From assembly GCA_017622085.1 (NCBI GenBank), contig JAGARU010000035.1, positions 1-64,000 of the forward strand: 64,000 nt of DNA, given 5' to 3'. The notes beneath the pieces were generated by a model. The model saw only the letters and a list, made by a program, of their open reading frames with translations. It did not search any database and was not told where the DNA came from. Both the position numbers and the translations under genes were made by a program. Within the stretch, counting starts at the first letter, position 1, and each line of letters opens with the position of its first letter. This document shows positions 1 to 10,630 of the stretch, piece by piece. The DNA comes from Clostridia bacterium (GTDB taxonomy: Bacteria; Bacillota; Clostridia; Oscillospirales; CAG-272).

Positions 1-141
1 CTTAGGTTAAGCGATTGCCACGTTTGTGGCGGGAGTGCGACTATCGCAAGTGGCGGATTTTTCGACGAGCCTATAGGCTCAGCGGGTGAAATGCCCCAAG
101 GGGGCTATCGCAAGCCACCAGCACGGCTGGTGGTCATGACT
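1..141. repeat. Non-coding left edge with short inverted and direct repeats
   Basis: No gene is visible here. The stretch holds a 14-base palindrome (GAGCCTATAGGCTC, 68-81), a hairpin with 8-bp arms CCACCAGC/GCTGGTGG (about 115-133), and two copies of CTATCGCAAG (about 42 and 107). This looks like a dispersed intergenic repeat or the 3' trailer of the esterase gene. There is no T-run, so it is not a clear terminator. Confidence 0.35.
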
Positions 142-810
142 TTATCGCTTGCTTTTGTCCTGAGAAACCAGCCATTCGAGAAGGTTGGTTTCCCCGTAGG
201 CGTAGTCCCAGCAGTTGTGGCTGACGTTGTGGAGAATGGTAAAGGAAACGTTGCCGCCCGCCCCGTTGATGCGGTTTACCATTTCATAGGTTACAGAGAT
301 GGGCACGGTGCCGTCCACGTCTCCGTGGAAGGTGCGGATGGGCATACCCACAAGATCGGGTGCACGCCAGGAAAGTCCGCCTCCGCACACGGGCGCCATG
401 GCGGAGAAGTAGTCACGGTAGCAAATGCCCATTTCCCACGTGCCGTAGCCGCCCATGGAAAGGCCGGTGATGCTGATGCGGTTCTTGTCAACAGCGTATT
501 TCGTTGCGGTCTTGTCGATCAGCTCAAAGATTTCGTCTACCAGATTGTTCCATACCCGACGGCGGTCGGGCAGATGGGGTGCTAACACCACAGCGCGGAC
601 GGGCAAGCCGGTCTTGATGATCCGCATCAGACCCGTTGCCTGCAAGCTGTCGGGGGTGGTTCCTACCTCGCCCGCGCCGTGCAGGAACACAATCATAGGC
701 AAAACCTCGCCGGGCGTGTAGTCCTCGGGCAGGGAAAGCAGGTAGTTGGTGGAGAAGGTGGGCGCATACTCGGAGGTATAGCGCTTATATTCAGAGTGAT
801 AGATTGTCAT
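142..810 (-). CDS. Alpha/beta-hydrolase, esterase / prolyl oligopeptidase-like
   Basis: A 222-residue cytoplasmic serine hydrolase with no signal peptide. The fold markers are clear: oxyanion region HGAGE at residues 44-48, nucleophile elbow GLSMGG with Ser118, likely acid Asp166 in HGDVDGTVP, and His198 in SHNCW. This matches the PHB-depolymerase/feruloyl-esterase-like group of small single-domain hydrolases, which cleave esters, often acyl groups on glycans. The ATG at 810 is chosen over an in-frame ATG at 831 because AAAGGA lies about 7 bases upstream of it. It follows the sugar ABC ATPase gene on the same strand, but a terminator hairpin ends only about 20 bases before its start, so it is expressed by readthrough or from a promoter inside the upstream gene. 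The substrate is unknown. Confidence 0.85.
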   Translation of the reverse strand: MTIYHSEYKRYTSEYAPTFSTNYLLSLPEDYTPGEVLPMIVFLHGAGEVGTTPDSLQATGLMRIIKTGLPVRAVVLAPHLPDRRRVWNNLVDEIFELIDKTATKYAVDKNRISITGLSMGGYGTWEMGICYRDYFSAMAPVCGGGLSWRAPDLVGMPIRTFHGDVDGTVPISVTYEMVNRINGAGGNVSFTILHNVSHNCWDYAYGETNLLEWLVSQDKSKR

Positions 811-830
811 AGCGTAATCCTTTCGTTTCA

Positions 831-861
831 AAAAAAGAACTGCCGCTTGGCGGCAGTTCTT
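831..861 (-). terminator. Rho-independent terminator of the ABC ATPase gene
   Basis: An 11-bp perfect stem (AAGAACTGCCG / CGGCAGTTCTT, 835-845 with 851-861) is followed on the minus strand by a run of T (A on the plus strand at 830-835). It sits between the ATPase stop and the esterase start. Confidence 0.85.
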
Positions 862-873
862 GTATCTTGTGAA

Positions 874-1983
874 TTAGTGAACGATGCAGCGCTCGGTATC
901 CTTGTCGAAGATGTGCATTCTTGCAGCCTCGAAAGCAACCTTGATCGCGTCGCCGGCTCTTGCGGAGGAGCGAGGAGATACGCGTGCGATGAGGTTCTGC
1001 TCGCCAACGGAGAGGTAGAGATAAATCTCAGCACCCATAAGCTCGGTAACGTCAACGTTAACGTCAACGGTGTTCTCTGCCATGGACTCAAGATAAATGG
1101 GCTCGTCGTGGATACACTCGGGACGGATACCAACGATAACCTCGTGGCCGATGTATTCCTTCAGCTCGTCGGTTGCCTTTTCCTTGGGAAGCTTGATTGC
1201 GTTGCCCTGGAACTCAACAAAGAGATCCTCGCCCTTCTTGGTAAGGGTGGACTCAATGAAGTTCATCTGAGGAGTACCGATGAAGCCGCCAACGAACTTG
1301 TTAACGGGATAGTCGTAAAGGTTCTGGGGAGTGTCAACCTGCTGGATAACGCCGTCCTTCATAACAACGATACGGGTAGCCATGGTCATAGCCTCTACCT
1401 GGTCGTGAGTTACGTAAATGAAGGTGGTACCAAGTCTCTTATGGATCTTGGTGATCTCCGTTCTCATGGCTGCACGGAGCTTAGCGTCCAAGTTGGAAAG
1501 GGGCTCGTCAAGAAGGAATACCTTGGGCTGACGAACGATTGCACGACCGAGAGCAACACGCTGCTTCTGACCGCCGGAAAGAGCCTTGGGGCGGCGCTCA
1601 AGCAGGTGGTCGATGCCGAGGATACGAGCGGCTTCTTCAACTCTGCGCTTAATTTCTTCCTTGGGGGTCTTCTTCAGCTTAAGACCGAATGCCATGTTAT
1701 CGAACACGGTCATGTGGGGGTACAGAGCGTAGTTCTGGAATACCATCGCGATATCTCTGTCCTTGGGAGCAATGTCGTTCATAAGCTTATCGCCGATGAA
1801 GAGCTCACCCTCGGTGATTTCCTCAAGACCTGCGATCATACGAAGGGTAGTAGACTTACCGCATCCGGAAGGGCCTACGAAGATAATGAACTCTTTGTCC
1901 TTGATCTCAAGGCAGAAGTCCGATACGGCAGTAACGCCGCCGGAATATTTCTTATAAATGTGTTTAAGAGAGAGAGAAGCCAT
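874..1983 (-). CDS. Sugar ABC transporter ATP-binding protein, MsmX/UgpC/MalK type
   Basis: A 369-residue cytoplasmic ATPase that powers carbohydrate importers. It shows Walker A GPSGCGKST (37-45), Q-loop Gln83, signature LSGGQ (135-139), Walker B FLLDEP (Asp159-Glu160) and H-loop His193. The C-terminal third (about 240-369) is the OB/TOBE regulatory domain typical of the MalK/UgpC family. AGGAGGT-type ribosome-binding site GGAGGTAA lies just before the ATG. No permease or solute-binding protein gene is next to it. In Firmicutes such orphans (MsmX, MsmK) serve several unlinked sugar transporters, so a multitask role is the best inference. msmX or ugpC are the usual names, but orthology cannot be settled here. 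Confidence 0.93.
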   Translation of the reverse strand: MASLSLKHIYKKYSGGVTAVSDFCLEIKDKEFIIFVGPSGCGKSTTLRMIAGLEEITEGELFIGDKLMNDIAPKDRDIAMVFQNYALYPHMTVFDNMAFGLKLKKTPKEEIKRRVEEAARILGIDHLLERRPKALSGGQKQRVALGRAIVRQPKVFLLDEPLSNLDAKLRAAMRTEITKIHKRLGTTFIYVTHDQVEAMTMATRIVVMKDGVIQQVDTPQNLYDYPVNKFVGGFIGTPQMNFIESTLTKKGEDLFVEFQGNAIKLPKEKATDELKEYIGHEVIVGIRPECIHDEPIYLESMAENTVDVNVDVTELMGAEIYLYLSVGEQNLIARVSPRSSARAGDAIKVAFEAARMHIFDKDTERCIVH

Positions 1984-2181
1984 GGAAAATTACCTCCGAA
2001 AAATTGAAATGGGTATAATGATCACGAATTTACATAGTAATTGTACCAAAAAAAGGCCCAAAATGGAAGATGTGTTTTCTCCAAACTTCAAAAGAATGAT
2101 TTGTGCATTTTTTACAAGGGGTTTTGGCGGACTGTAAACCTTTTGTGAATTGTTCGTCTGTGAATCTCCAATAAATTGGAA

Positions 2182-4347
2182 TCAGTCGAACGTACGGTCG
2201 TTGCGCATGGTAAGGGAAATGCGCTTTTTGGCCACATCCACAGCTTTCACGCGGACGTTTACGATATCACCCACAGAAACCACGGCGGAGGGATGGGCAA
2301 CGTACTTCTCCGACAGCTCGGAAATGTGCACAAGGCCGTCCTGATGAACGCCGATGTCAACAAAGGCACCAAAGTCGATTACGTTGCGTACCACGCCGGT
2401 CAGCGCCATGCCGGGCTTCAGATCGGCCAGGTCAAGGATGTCGTCCCGGAGCACGGGCAGGGGCAGAGAATCGCGTACGTCGCGACCGGGCTTTTCCAAT
2501 TCGCCGATGATGTCAAGGAGGGTGGGCTCACCCACGTTCAGCTCCTCGCAAACGGAGGCCACGCCCTTCTTTTCTACCTTGGCGCGGAGCTCGCGCAGGT
2601 TACCCCGCTTTACGTCGTCGGTGGTGTATTCAAACTTACGCAGGAGCGTGCGGGCAATGCCGTAGGACTCGGGATGCACGCCGGTGTTGTCCAGAATCTC
2701 GTCGGAGCCGGACACCCGCAGGAAGCCGGCGCACTGCTCAAAGGCCTTTGCCCCCACCCGCGGTACCTTAAGGAGCTGAGCACGGGAGGTAAACTCGCCG
2801 TTCTCCTCACGGTATTTTACAATGTTCTTGGCCGAGGTGGTGTTGATGCCGGAAATGTAGGAGAGCAGGGAATAGGAGGCGGTGTTTACGTCCACGCCTA
2901 CGCTGTTTACGCAGTCCTCCACCACGCCGGTCAAAGCCTCGTCCAGACGGTTCTGCTTCATGTCGTGCTGATACTGGCCAACGCCGATGGACTTGGGATC
3001 GATCTTAACCAACTCGGCTAAGGGATCCTGCAGGCGGCGGGCGATGGAAACGGCGGAGCGCTGGGTTACGTCAAAATCGGGGAATTCCTCGGCGCCCAGC
3101 TTGGAGGCGGAATAAACGGAGGCACCGGCCTCGCTTACCATGGCGTACTTCACGTCGCGGTCCACCTCGCGGAGAGTATTGGCAATAAAGATCTCGCTTT
3201 CCTTGGAGGCGGTTCCGTTACCGATGGCAACGATGTCAACGCCGTACTTGCGGATCAGGCTCTTTACAATGCGCTTACTGCCCTCAATGTCCTCGCGGGG
3301 CTTGGTGGGATAGATCACGGTGGTATCGATGACGCGGCCGGTCTTGTCCACTACCGCCAGCTTGCAGCCGGTACGGTAGCCGGGATCGTAGCCGAGCACG
3401 GTCTTGCCCTTCAGGGGGGCTTGCATCAGCAGGTGCTTCAGGTTGTCGGAGAAGAGCTTGATGGCCCCCTCGCTTGCGGTGTCAAAGGCGCTGGAACGGA
3501 TCTCGCGCTCAACGGAGGGCTTGATCAAACGGTCGTAGCTGTCCACCACCGCGGAGGAAACGTACTTGGCGGCGGGGCTTTTTACGTTGGTAACGGTTTT
3601 GGCAAAGAGGAAATTGAGGATGATATCGGAGGGAACCTCCACGGAGACCTTGAGGAACTCCTCCTTCTCGCCGCGGTTGATGGCCAGAATGCGGTGGTCG
3701 GGAATCTTCTTGATGGGCTCGGAGTATTCGTAGTACTGGGCGTACACGGAGTCCTCCTCCTTTGCGGCGCGGGAGACCAGCGTGCCGTATTCCTGAGTCA
3801 GGGCACGGATCTGCTTGCGGGATTCCGCGTTGTCGGATACGTCCTCAGCAATAATATCGCAGGCGCCGGCCAAGGCTTCCTCGGCGGTATTGACGCCCTT
3901 TTCTTCATTTATATATTCTGCGGCCAGCTCGGGGATGGGCTTTTCGTAGGAATCCTCCTGCATGATCAGAAGGAGAGCCAGGGGCTCAAGTCCTTTTTCC
4001 CGTGCAACGGAGGCGCGGGTCTTGCGGTGCTGCTTGTAGGGGCGGTAGATGTCCTCCACCTCAGTGAGGATAGCGGCGGCGTCAAGGGCAGCTACGATCT
4101 CGTCGGTCAGCTTGCCCTGTGCCTCAATGGCGGCGCGAACCTCTTCCTTGCGCTTCTCAAGGGAGCGCAGGTAGGAAAGGCGGTCAAAGAGGGAGCGGAG
4201 TACGGTGTCGTCAAGGGATCCGGTGACCTCCTTGCGGTAACGGGCGATGAAGGGGATGGTGTTGCCGTCGTCGATCAGCTTGACGGTGTTCTCCACCTGG
4301 GTCGCTTTCAGAGAAAATTCTTCGGTCAGAGTTGCAATGATATCCAT
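2182..4347 (-). CDS. tex: Tex family RNA-binding transcription accessory protein
   Basis: A 721-residue protein, full length for Tex. The order is the N-terminal helical Tex region (about 1-200), a YqgF/RNase H-like domain beginning near GYDPGYRTG (about 325-460), helix-hairpin-helix segments (about 490-560, with SYLSGINTTSA and LLKVPRVGAKAFEQC), and a C-terminal S1 RNA-binding domain (about 640-715, FGAFVDIGVHQDGLVH). Tex binds RNA and affects transcription and stress survival; it acts in the cytoplasm. The gene starts 27 bases after the stop of the pseudouridine synthase gene and is probably co-transcribed from the promoter at 5117-5145. Confidence 0.95.
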   Translation of the reverse strand: MDIIATLTEEFSLKATQVENTVKLIDDGNTIPFIARYRKEVTGSLDDTVLRSLFDRLSYLRSLEKRKEEVRAAIEAQGKLTDEIVAALDAAAILTEVEDIYRPYKQHRKTRASVAREKGLEPLALLLIMQEDSYEKPIPELAAEYINEEKGVNTAEEALAGACDIIAEDVSDNAESRKQIRALTQEYGTLVSRAAKEEDSVYAQYYEYSEPIKKIPDHRILAINRGEKEEFLKVSVEVPSDIILNFLFAKTVTNVKSPAAKYVSSAVVDSYDRLIKPSVEREIRSSAFDTASEGAIKLFSDNLKHLLMQAPLKGKTVLGYDPGYRTGCKLAVVDKTGRVIDTTVIYPTKPREDIEGSKRIVKSLIRKYGVDIVAIGNGTASKESEIFIANTLREVDRDVKYAMVSEAGASVYSASKLGAEEFPDFDVTQRSAVSIARRLQDPLAELVKIDPKSIGVGQYQHDMKQNRLDEALTGVVEDCVNSVGVDVNTASYSLLSYISGINTTSAKNIVKYREENGEFTSRAQLLKVPRVGAKAFEQCAGFLRVSGSDEILDNTGVHPESYGIARTLLRKFEYTTDDVKRGNLRELRAKVEKKGVASVCEELNVGEPTLLDIIGELEKPGRDVRDSLPLPVLRDDILDLADLKPGMALTGVVRNVIDFGAFVDIGVHQDGLVHISELSEKYVAHPSAVVSVGDIVNVRVKAVDVAKKRISLTMRNDRTFD

Positions 4348-4374
4348 AGTTTTACCTCGCTTGGTTAGTATGCG

Positions 4375-5085
4375 TTATTGTTCGCCGGCGGCGTGACGCA
4401 GATGCGCCTCCTCCGCCTCGGTCAGGGGGCGGAATTCTCCGCGGGCAAGGGTGGGGTCTAAGGCGAGACCGCCAAAGGACACGCGCTCAAGGCCGATGAT
4501 CTTGTTGTCAACTGCCTCAAACATCCGCTTGATCTGGTGGAACTTGCCCTCCGTCACGGTAATGGTGCCGGTATCATCCGTTTCGCGGCGGACCTTGGCA
4601 GGCTTGGTCACGCAGTCGCCGATGTCGACCCCGGACTCAAGGCGGGAGGCATCCTCAGCAGAGAGGGGTACCTCACAGCGGTAGCGATAGGTTTTCTCTA
4701 CGTGGTAACGGGGGGAGAGCAGCTTGTGGGCCAGGTCTCCGTCGTTGGTCAATAAAAGAAAACCGAGGGTGTTCTTGTCCAGCCGACCGCATGGGAACAG
4801 ATTCAGCCGGCGCAGCTCCGTGGGGAGCAGGTCCAGCACCGTAGGGTCACGGCTGTCCTCGGTGGCGCTGAGATACCCGTCGGGCTTGTTGAGCATCAGG
4901 TAGGTGAACTGCCGATAAACCACGGTCCGTCCCTGAAATACCACAACGTCCTTTTCCGGATCAATGTGGAGGGAAGCCGATTTCGGCCTTGTGCCGTTTA
5001 CGGTTACCTGTCCTGCGCGCACGGCCTTGGCGCTTTCGGTTCGGGTTGCCGTACCCGTATCGGACAAAAAACGATCCAGTCGCAT
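4375..5085 (-). CDS. RsuA/RluB family pseudouridine synthase
   Basis: A 236-residue enzyme that converts a specific uridine in rRNA to pseudouridine. An N-terminal S4 RNA-binding domain (about 1-50, RLDRFLSDTG) precedes the catalytic domain with the motif GRLDKNTLGFLLLTNDG, in which Asp103 is the catalytic aspartate. The length and the short S4 domain fit RsuA (16S rRNA), but RluB/E/F-type relatives cannot be excluded. It is the first gene of a two-gene unit with tex. The ribosome-binding site AAAGGAGG precedes the ATG. A near-consensus promoter lies about 30 bases upstream. Confidence 0.9.
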   Translation of the reverse strand: MRLDRFLSDTGTATRTESAKAVRAGQVTVNGTRPKSASLHIDPEKDVVVFQGRTVVYRQFTYLMLNKPDGYLSATEDSRDPTVLDLLPTELRRLNLFPCGRLDKNTLGFLLLTNDGDLAHKLLSPRYHVEKTYRYRCEVPLSAEDASRLESGVDIGDCVTKPAKVRRETDDTGTITVTEGKFHQIKRMFEAVDNKIIGLERVSFGGLALDPTLARGEFRPLTEAEEAHLRHAAGEQ

Positions 5086-5116
5086 AGAGAGCCTCCTTTT
5101 TCAGGCGATTCGAAAT

Positions 5117-5145
5117 ATTATACCATATTTTCAGAGAAATGTAAA
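5117..5145 (-). promoter_or_regulatory. Sigma-A promoter for the rsuA-like gene and tex
   Basis: On the minus strand, -35 TTTACA (5145-5140), 17-base spacer, -10 TATAAT (5122-5117). Confidence 0.8.
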
Positions 5146-5230
5146 CCCGGAATTTTCCGCCCCCCCTCTCATCCCTTTTTTGCCCGCATTTTCAAAAGGT
5201 ACAGAACAAAATCAGAAGGGAAAAAGCGGA

Positions 5231-5244
5231 AGTGTCTTGACACT
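5231..5244. promoter_or_regulatory. Candidate operator: AGTGTC-TT-GACACT palindrome
   Basis: Perfect 6-bp arms with a 2-base centre overlap the -35 box of the beta-galactosidase promoter. The position is that of a repressor-binding site. No regulator gene is adjacent. Confidence 0.45.
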
Positions 5245-5265
5245 CTCGGTCCGGAATGGTAAAAT
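5237..5265 (+). promoter_or_regulatory. Sigma-A promoter for the beta-galactosidase operon
   Basis: -35 TTGACA (5237-5242), 17-base spacer, -10 TAAAAT (5260-5265), about 70 bases before the start codon. Confidence 0.8.
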
Positions 5266-5269
5266 ATAA

Positions 5270-8434
<3,165 letters not shown>

Positions 8435-8475
8435 CGAGAAAGGAAACGCACGGCGCGTTTAGGTATAAAAAGGAA

Positions 8476-9525
8476 ATGAAAAAGAATTTAGTTGTAGTAG
8501 GCTACGGCGGAATGGGCGGCTGGCACGTGGAGCACGCCCGCAAAAGTGACGTTGTCAATCTCCTTGGTGTCTATGACATCAAGGAGGAGCGGAATGCCCT
8601 CGCCCGCGAGCGCGGCATCCACGCATACGCTTCTCTTGAAGAGGTTTTGGCTGATCCCCGCGTGGATATCGTAACGGTAGCCATCCCCAACGACGACCAT
8701 GAGGAGACGGTGGTTCGCTCTCTTCTGGCCGGTAAGCACGTTATTTGTGAAAAGCCCGTGGCGCTGTCTCTGGCCTCCCTCGACCGTATGATCGCGGCCT
8801 CCAAGCAGAGCGGCAAGCTGTTTACCACCCATCAGAACCGTCGGTGGGACGTAGATTTCCTCGCCATCAAGCAGATCTGCGAGAGCGGCGAGATCGGTAA
8901 GCCCCTCCGTATTGAATCCCGCATCCACGGCTCCCGCGGTATCCCCAGCGACTGGAGAGGCGAAAAGGAGCACGGCGGCGGCATGATCCTCGACTGGGGC
9001 GTGCATCTCATCGACCAGCTCTTGCAGATCTACCGCGAGCCGATCCGGGGTGTTTTCTGTGAGAATACCCATATTACCAACCAGGAGGTGGACGATGGCT
9101 TCTACCTCACCATTACCTTTGAGAGCGGTGCGGTGGCCTTCTGCGAGGTTGGTACCTATAACTTCTTGCCCTTGCCCCGCTTCTATATGAAGTCGGAGAA
9201 GGGAACCGTTCTTCTGGCCGATTGGCGCGAGCAGGCTAAGGTGGCCGTTTGCCGCCATTGGCACGAGAACGACGTGCTTCCCGTTAAAACGGCGGCCGGC
9301 TTGACCAAAACCATGGCTCCCCGCGATAGCGTGACGATGGATACCTACGAGGTGGAAAAGCCCGCCTCCGACGTGCACGATTTCTATCGCAACTTCTGCC
9401 TCGCCATCGAGGGCAAGGCCGAGCAGCTGATCAAGCACGACGAAATGCGCCGCGTTATGCGCGTCATGGAGCTGGCCTTCGAGTCCGACGAGAAGAAAGC
9501 ACCTGTAGAATTTACCATTGACTGA
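8476..9525 (+). CDS. Gfo/Idh/MocA family NAD(P)-dependent oxidoreductase
   Basis: A 349-residue sugar or inositol dehydrogenase-like enzyme. The N-terminal Rossmann domain has GYGGMGGWH (about 8-16), and the family motif CEKPVAL with Lys93 follows at about 91-97; the C-terminal alpha/beta domain begins near GSRGIPSDWRG and contains DWGVHLIDQL. Such enzymes oxidise or epimerise sugars and their acids with a nicotinamide cofactor. Placement directly behind beta-galactosidase suggests handling of a released sugar, but the substrate cannot be read from the sequence. The ribosome-binding site AAAAGGAA is unusually close to the ATG. A strong terminator follows. Confidence 0.9.
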   Translation: MKKNLVVVGYGGMGGWHVEHARKSDVVNLLGVYDIKEERNALARERGIHAYASLEEVLADPRVDIVTVAIPNDDHEETVVRSLLAGKHVICEKPVALSLASLDRMIAASKQSGKLFTTHQNRRWDVDFLAIKQICESGEIGKPLRIESRIHGSRGIPSDWRGEKEHGGGMILDWGVHLIDQLLQIYREPIRGVFCENTHITNQEVDDGFYLTITFESGAVAFCEVGTYNFLPLPRFYMKSEKGTVLLADWREQAKVAVCRHWHENDVLPVKTAAGLTKTMAPRDSVTMDTYEVEKPASDVHDFYRNFCLAIEGKAEQLIKHDEMRRVMRVMELAFESDEKKAPVEFTID

Positions 9526-9530
9526 CTTTA

Positions 9531-9573
9531 AAAAGGTCGGCACCGCCATACAGATGTGCGGTGTCGGCCTTTT
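9531..9573 (+). terminator. Rho-independent terminator of the lacZ operon
   Basis: A stem of about 14 bp (AAGGTCGGCACCGC / GCGGTGTCGGCCTT) is followed by TTTT, immediately after the oxidoreductase stop. Confidence 0.85.
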
Positions 9574-9594
9574 GCCATCGTTAGGAGGGAAAGT

Positions 9595-10563
9595 ATGACC
9601 TTTTATTTGTGTGAGGATTGTGCGAATTTCATGTATGATCCTATAACTGTCTGCCCCCAATGCGGAGCGGCCTCTGTTTGCGTAGCAGAGGAAAGTGACG
9701 AGGTACATGCGGAGCGCATTCGGGCGTCGAAAGGCGATGCAAAGGCGCAACGCTCCTTGGGACAACGCTATTATGAGGGAGATGGATTGCCTCAGAACTA
9801 TGAGATTGCCGTTTTTTGGTATAGGAAATCTGCAGAGCAGGGAAACGCCGGGGCGCAAGTTTTGTTGGGCTTGTGCTATAAGGATGGCATCGGTGTTCCT
9901 AAAAATCAGGCTGCCGCTGTCCAGCTATATCAGCAAGCAGCCGATCAAAAGCACCCGTTAGGTCAAATGCTGCTTGGCATGTGTTATATGATCGGCGCAG
10001 GTGTACCTAAGAATTTATCTCGCGGTGTGGAGCTGTATCAAGCGGCCGCCGAAAGAGGAGAGATCACGGCGCAGTTTTCGTTAGGTACGTGCTATGAGGG
10101 CGGTGCGGGTGTCGAGCGTAATTGGTCGATGGCGGCCAAATGGTATCACCGCGCGGCAGAGGGTGGCCATGCCGAGGCGCAGTATCGATTTGGATGGCTG
10201 CTTGAATGTGGCGTTGGTGTGGAAAAAGATGCATGCTCCGCTGCTGAATGGTATCGAAAGTCTGCCGCACAAGGAAATGCGGAGGCGCAGTACCGCTTGG
10301 GTCTTATGCTTCTGCATGCGGTGGGCACAGAGGAAAACGTCATGGAGTCGATGCGTTATTGTCGCATGGCGGCTGAGCAAGGCTATCCGGAGGCAAAATG
10401 CATGCTGGGCATCTACCACTTTTACGGCCACGGCGTAGAACGTGACTTTACTGAGAGCAAGCGACTTCTCAGAGAGGCGGCCTCTGCCGGTAGCCGCTCC
10501 GCGAAGAAATTTTTGAGAAAATGGATCTTTTTGTACGTAAAGGAGCAGTGGCGACGATCGTAA
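9595..10563 (+). CDS. Sel1-like repeat protein with N-terminal zinc ribbon
   Basis: A 322-residue soluble protein. It opens with a CxxC pair at residues 6-9 (CEDC) and 20-23 (CPQC), a zinc-ribbon pattern, followed by seven or so Sel1-like repeats of about 36 residues from residue 40 on (for example YYEGDGLPQNYEIAVFWYRK and LGLCYKDGIGVPKN). Sel1 repeats form alpha/alpha solenoids used for protein-protein contacts. The ATG at 9595 is chosen because TTAGGAGGG lies 5 bases upstream; an upstream in-frame ATG at 9556 falls inside the preceding terminator. No enzymatic domain is seen, and the partner is unknown. Confidence 0.85.
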   Translation: MTFYLCEDCANFMYDPITVCPQCGAASVCVAEESDEVHAERIRASKGDAKAQRSLGQRYYEGDGLPQNYEIAVFWYRKSAEQGNAGAQVLLGLCYKDGIGVPKNQAAAVQLYQQAADQKHPLGQMLLGMCYMIGAGVPKNLSRGVELYQAAAERGEITAQFSLGTCYEGGAGVERNWSMAAKWYHRAAEGGHAEAQYRFGWLLECGVGVEKDACSAAEWYRKSAAQGNAEAQYRLGLMLLHAVGTEENVMESMRYCRMAAEQGYPEAKCMLGIYHFYGHGVERDFTESKRLLREAASAGSRSAKKFLRKWIFLYVKEQWRRS

Positions 10564-10571
10564 GTCTTTCA

Positions 10572-10600
10572 TTGACATTTTCGCTACAGTATGCTAAAAT
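10572..10600 (+). promoter_or_regulatory. Sigma-A promoter for the MATE exporter
   Basis: -35 TTGACA (10572-10577), 17-base spacer, -10 TAAAAT (10595-10600), 30 bases before the start codon. Confidence 0.8.
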
Positions 10601-10630
10601 CGTTTCGACTTTTTTCGGCGGAGGCAAGGC

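Noticed and set aside
679-2007. Long open frame on the plus strand
   Set aside because: It runs antisense to the MsmX-type ATPase, whose motifs are intact; the frame has low-complexity Gly/Val/Leu composition and no start signals.
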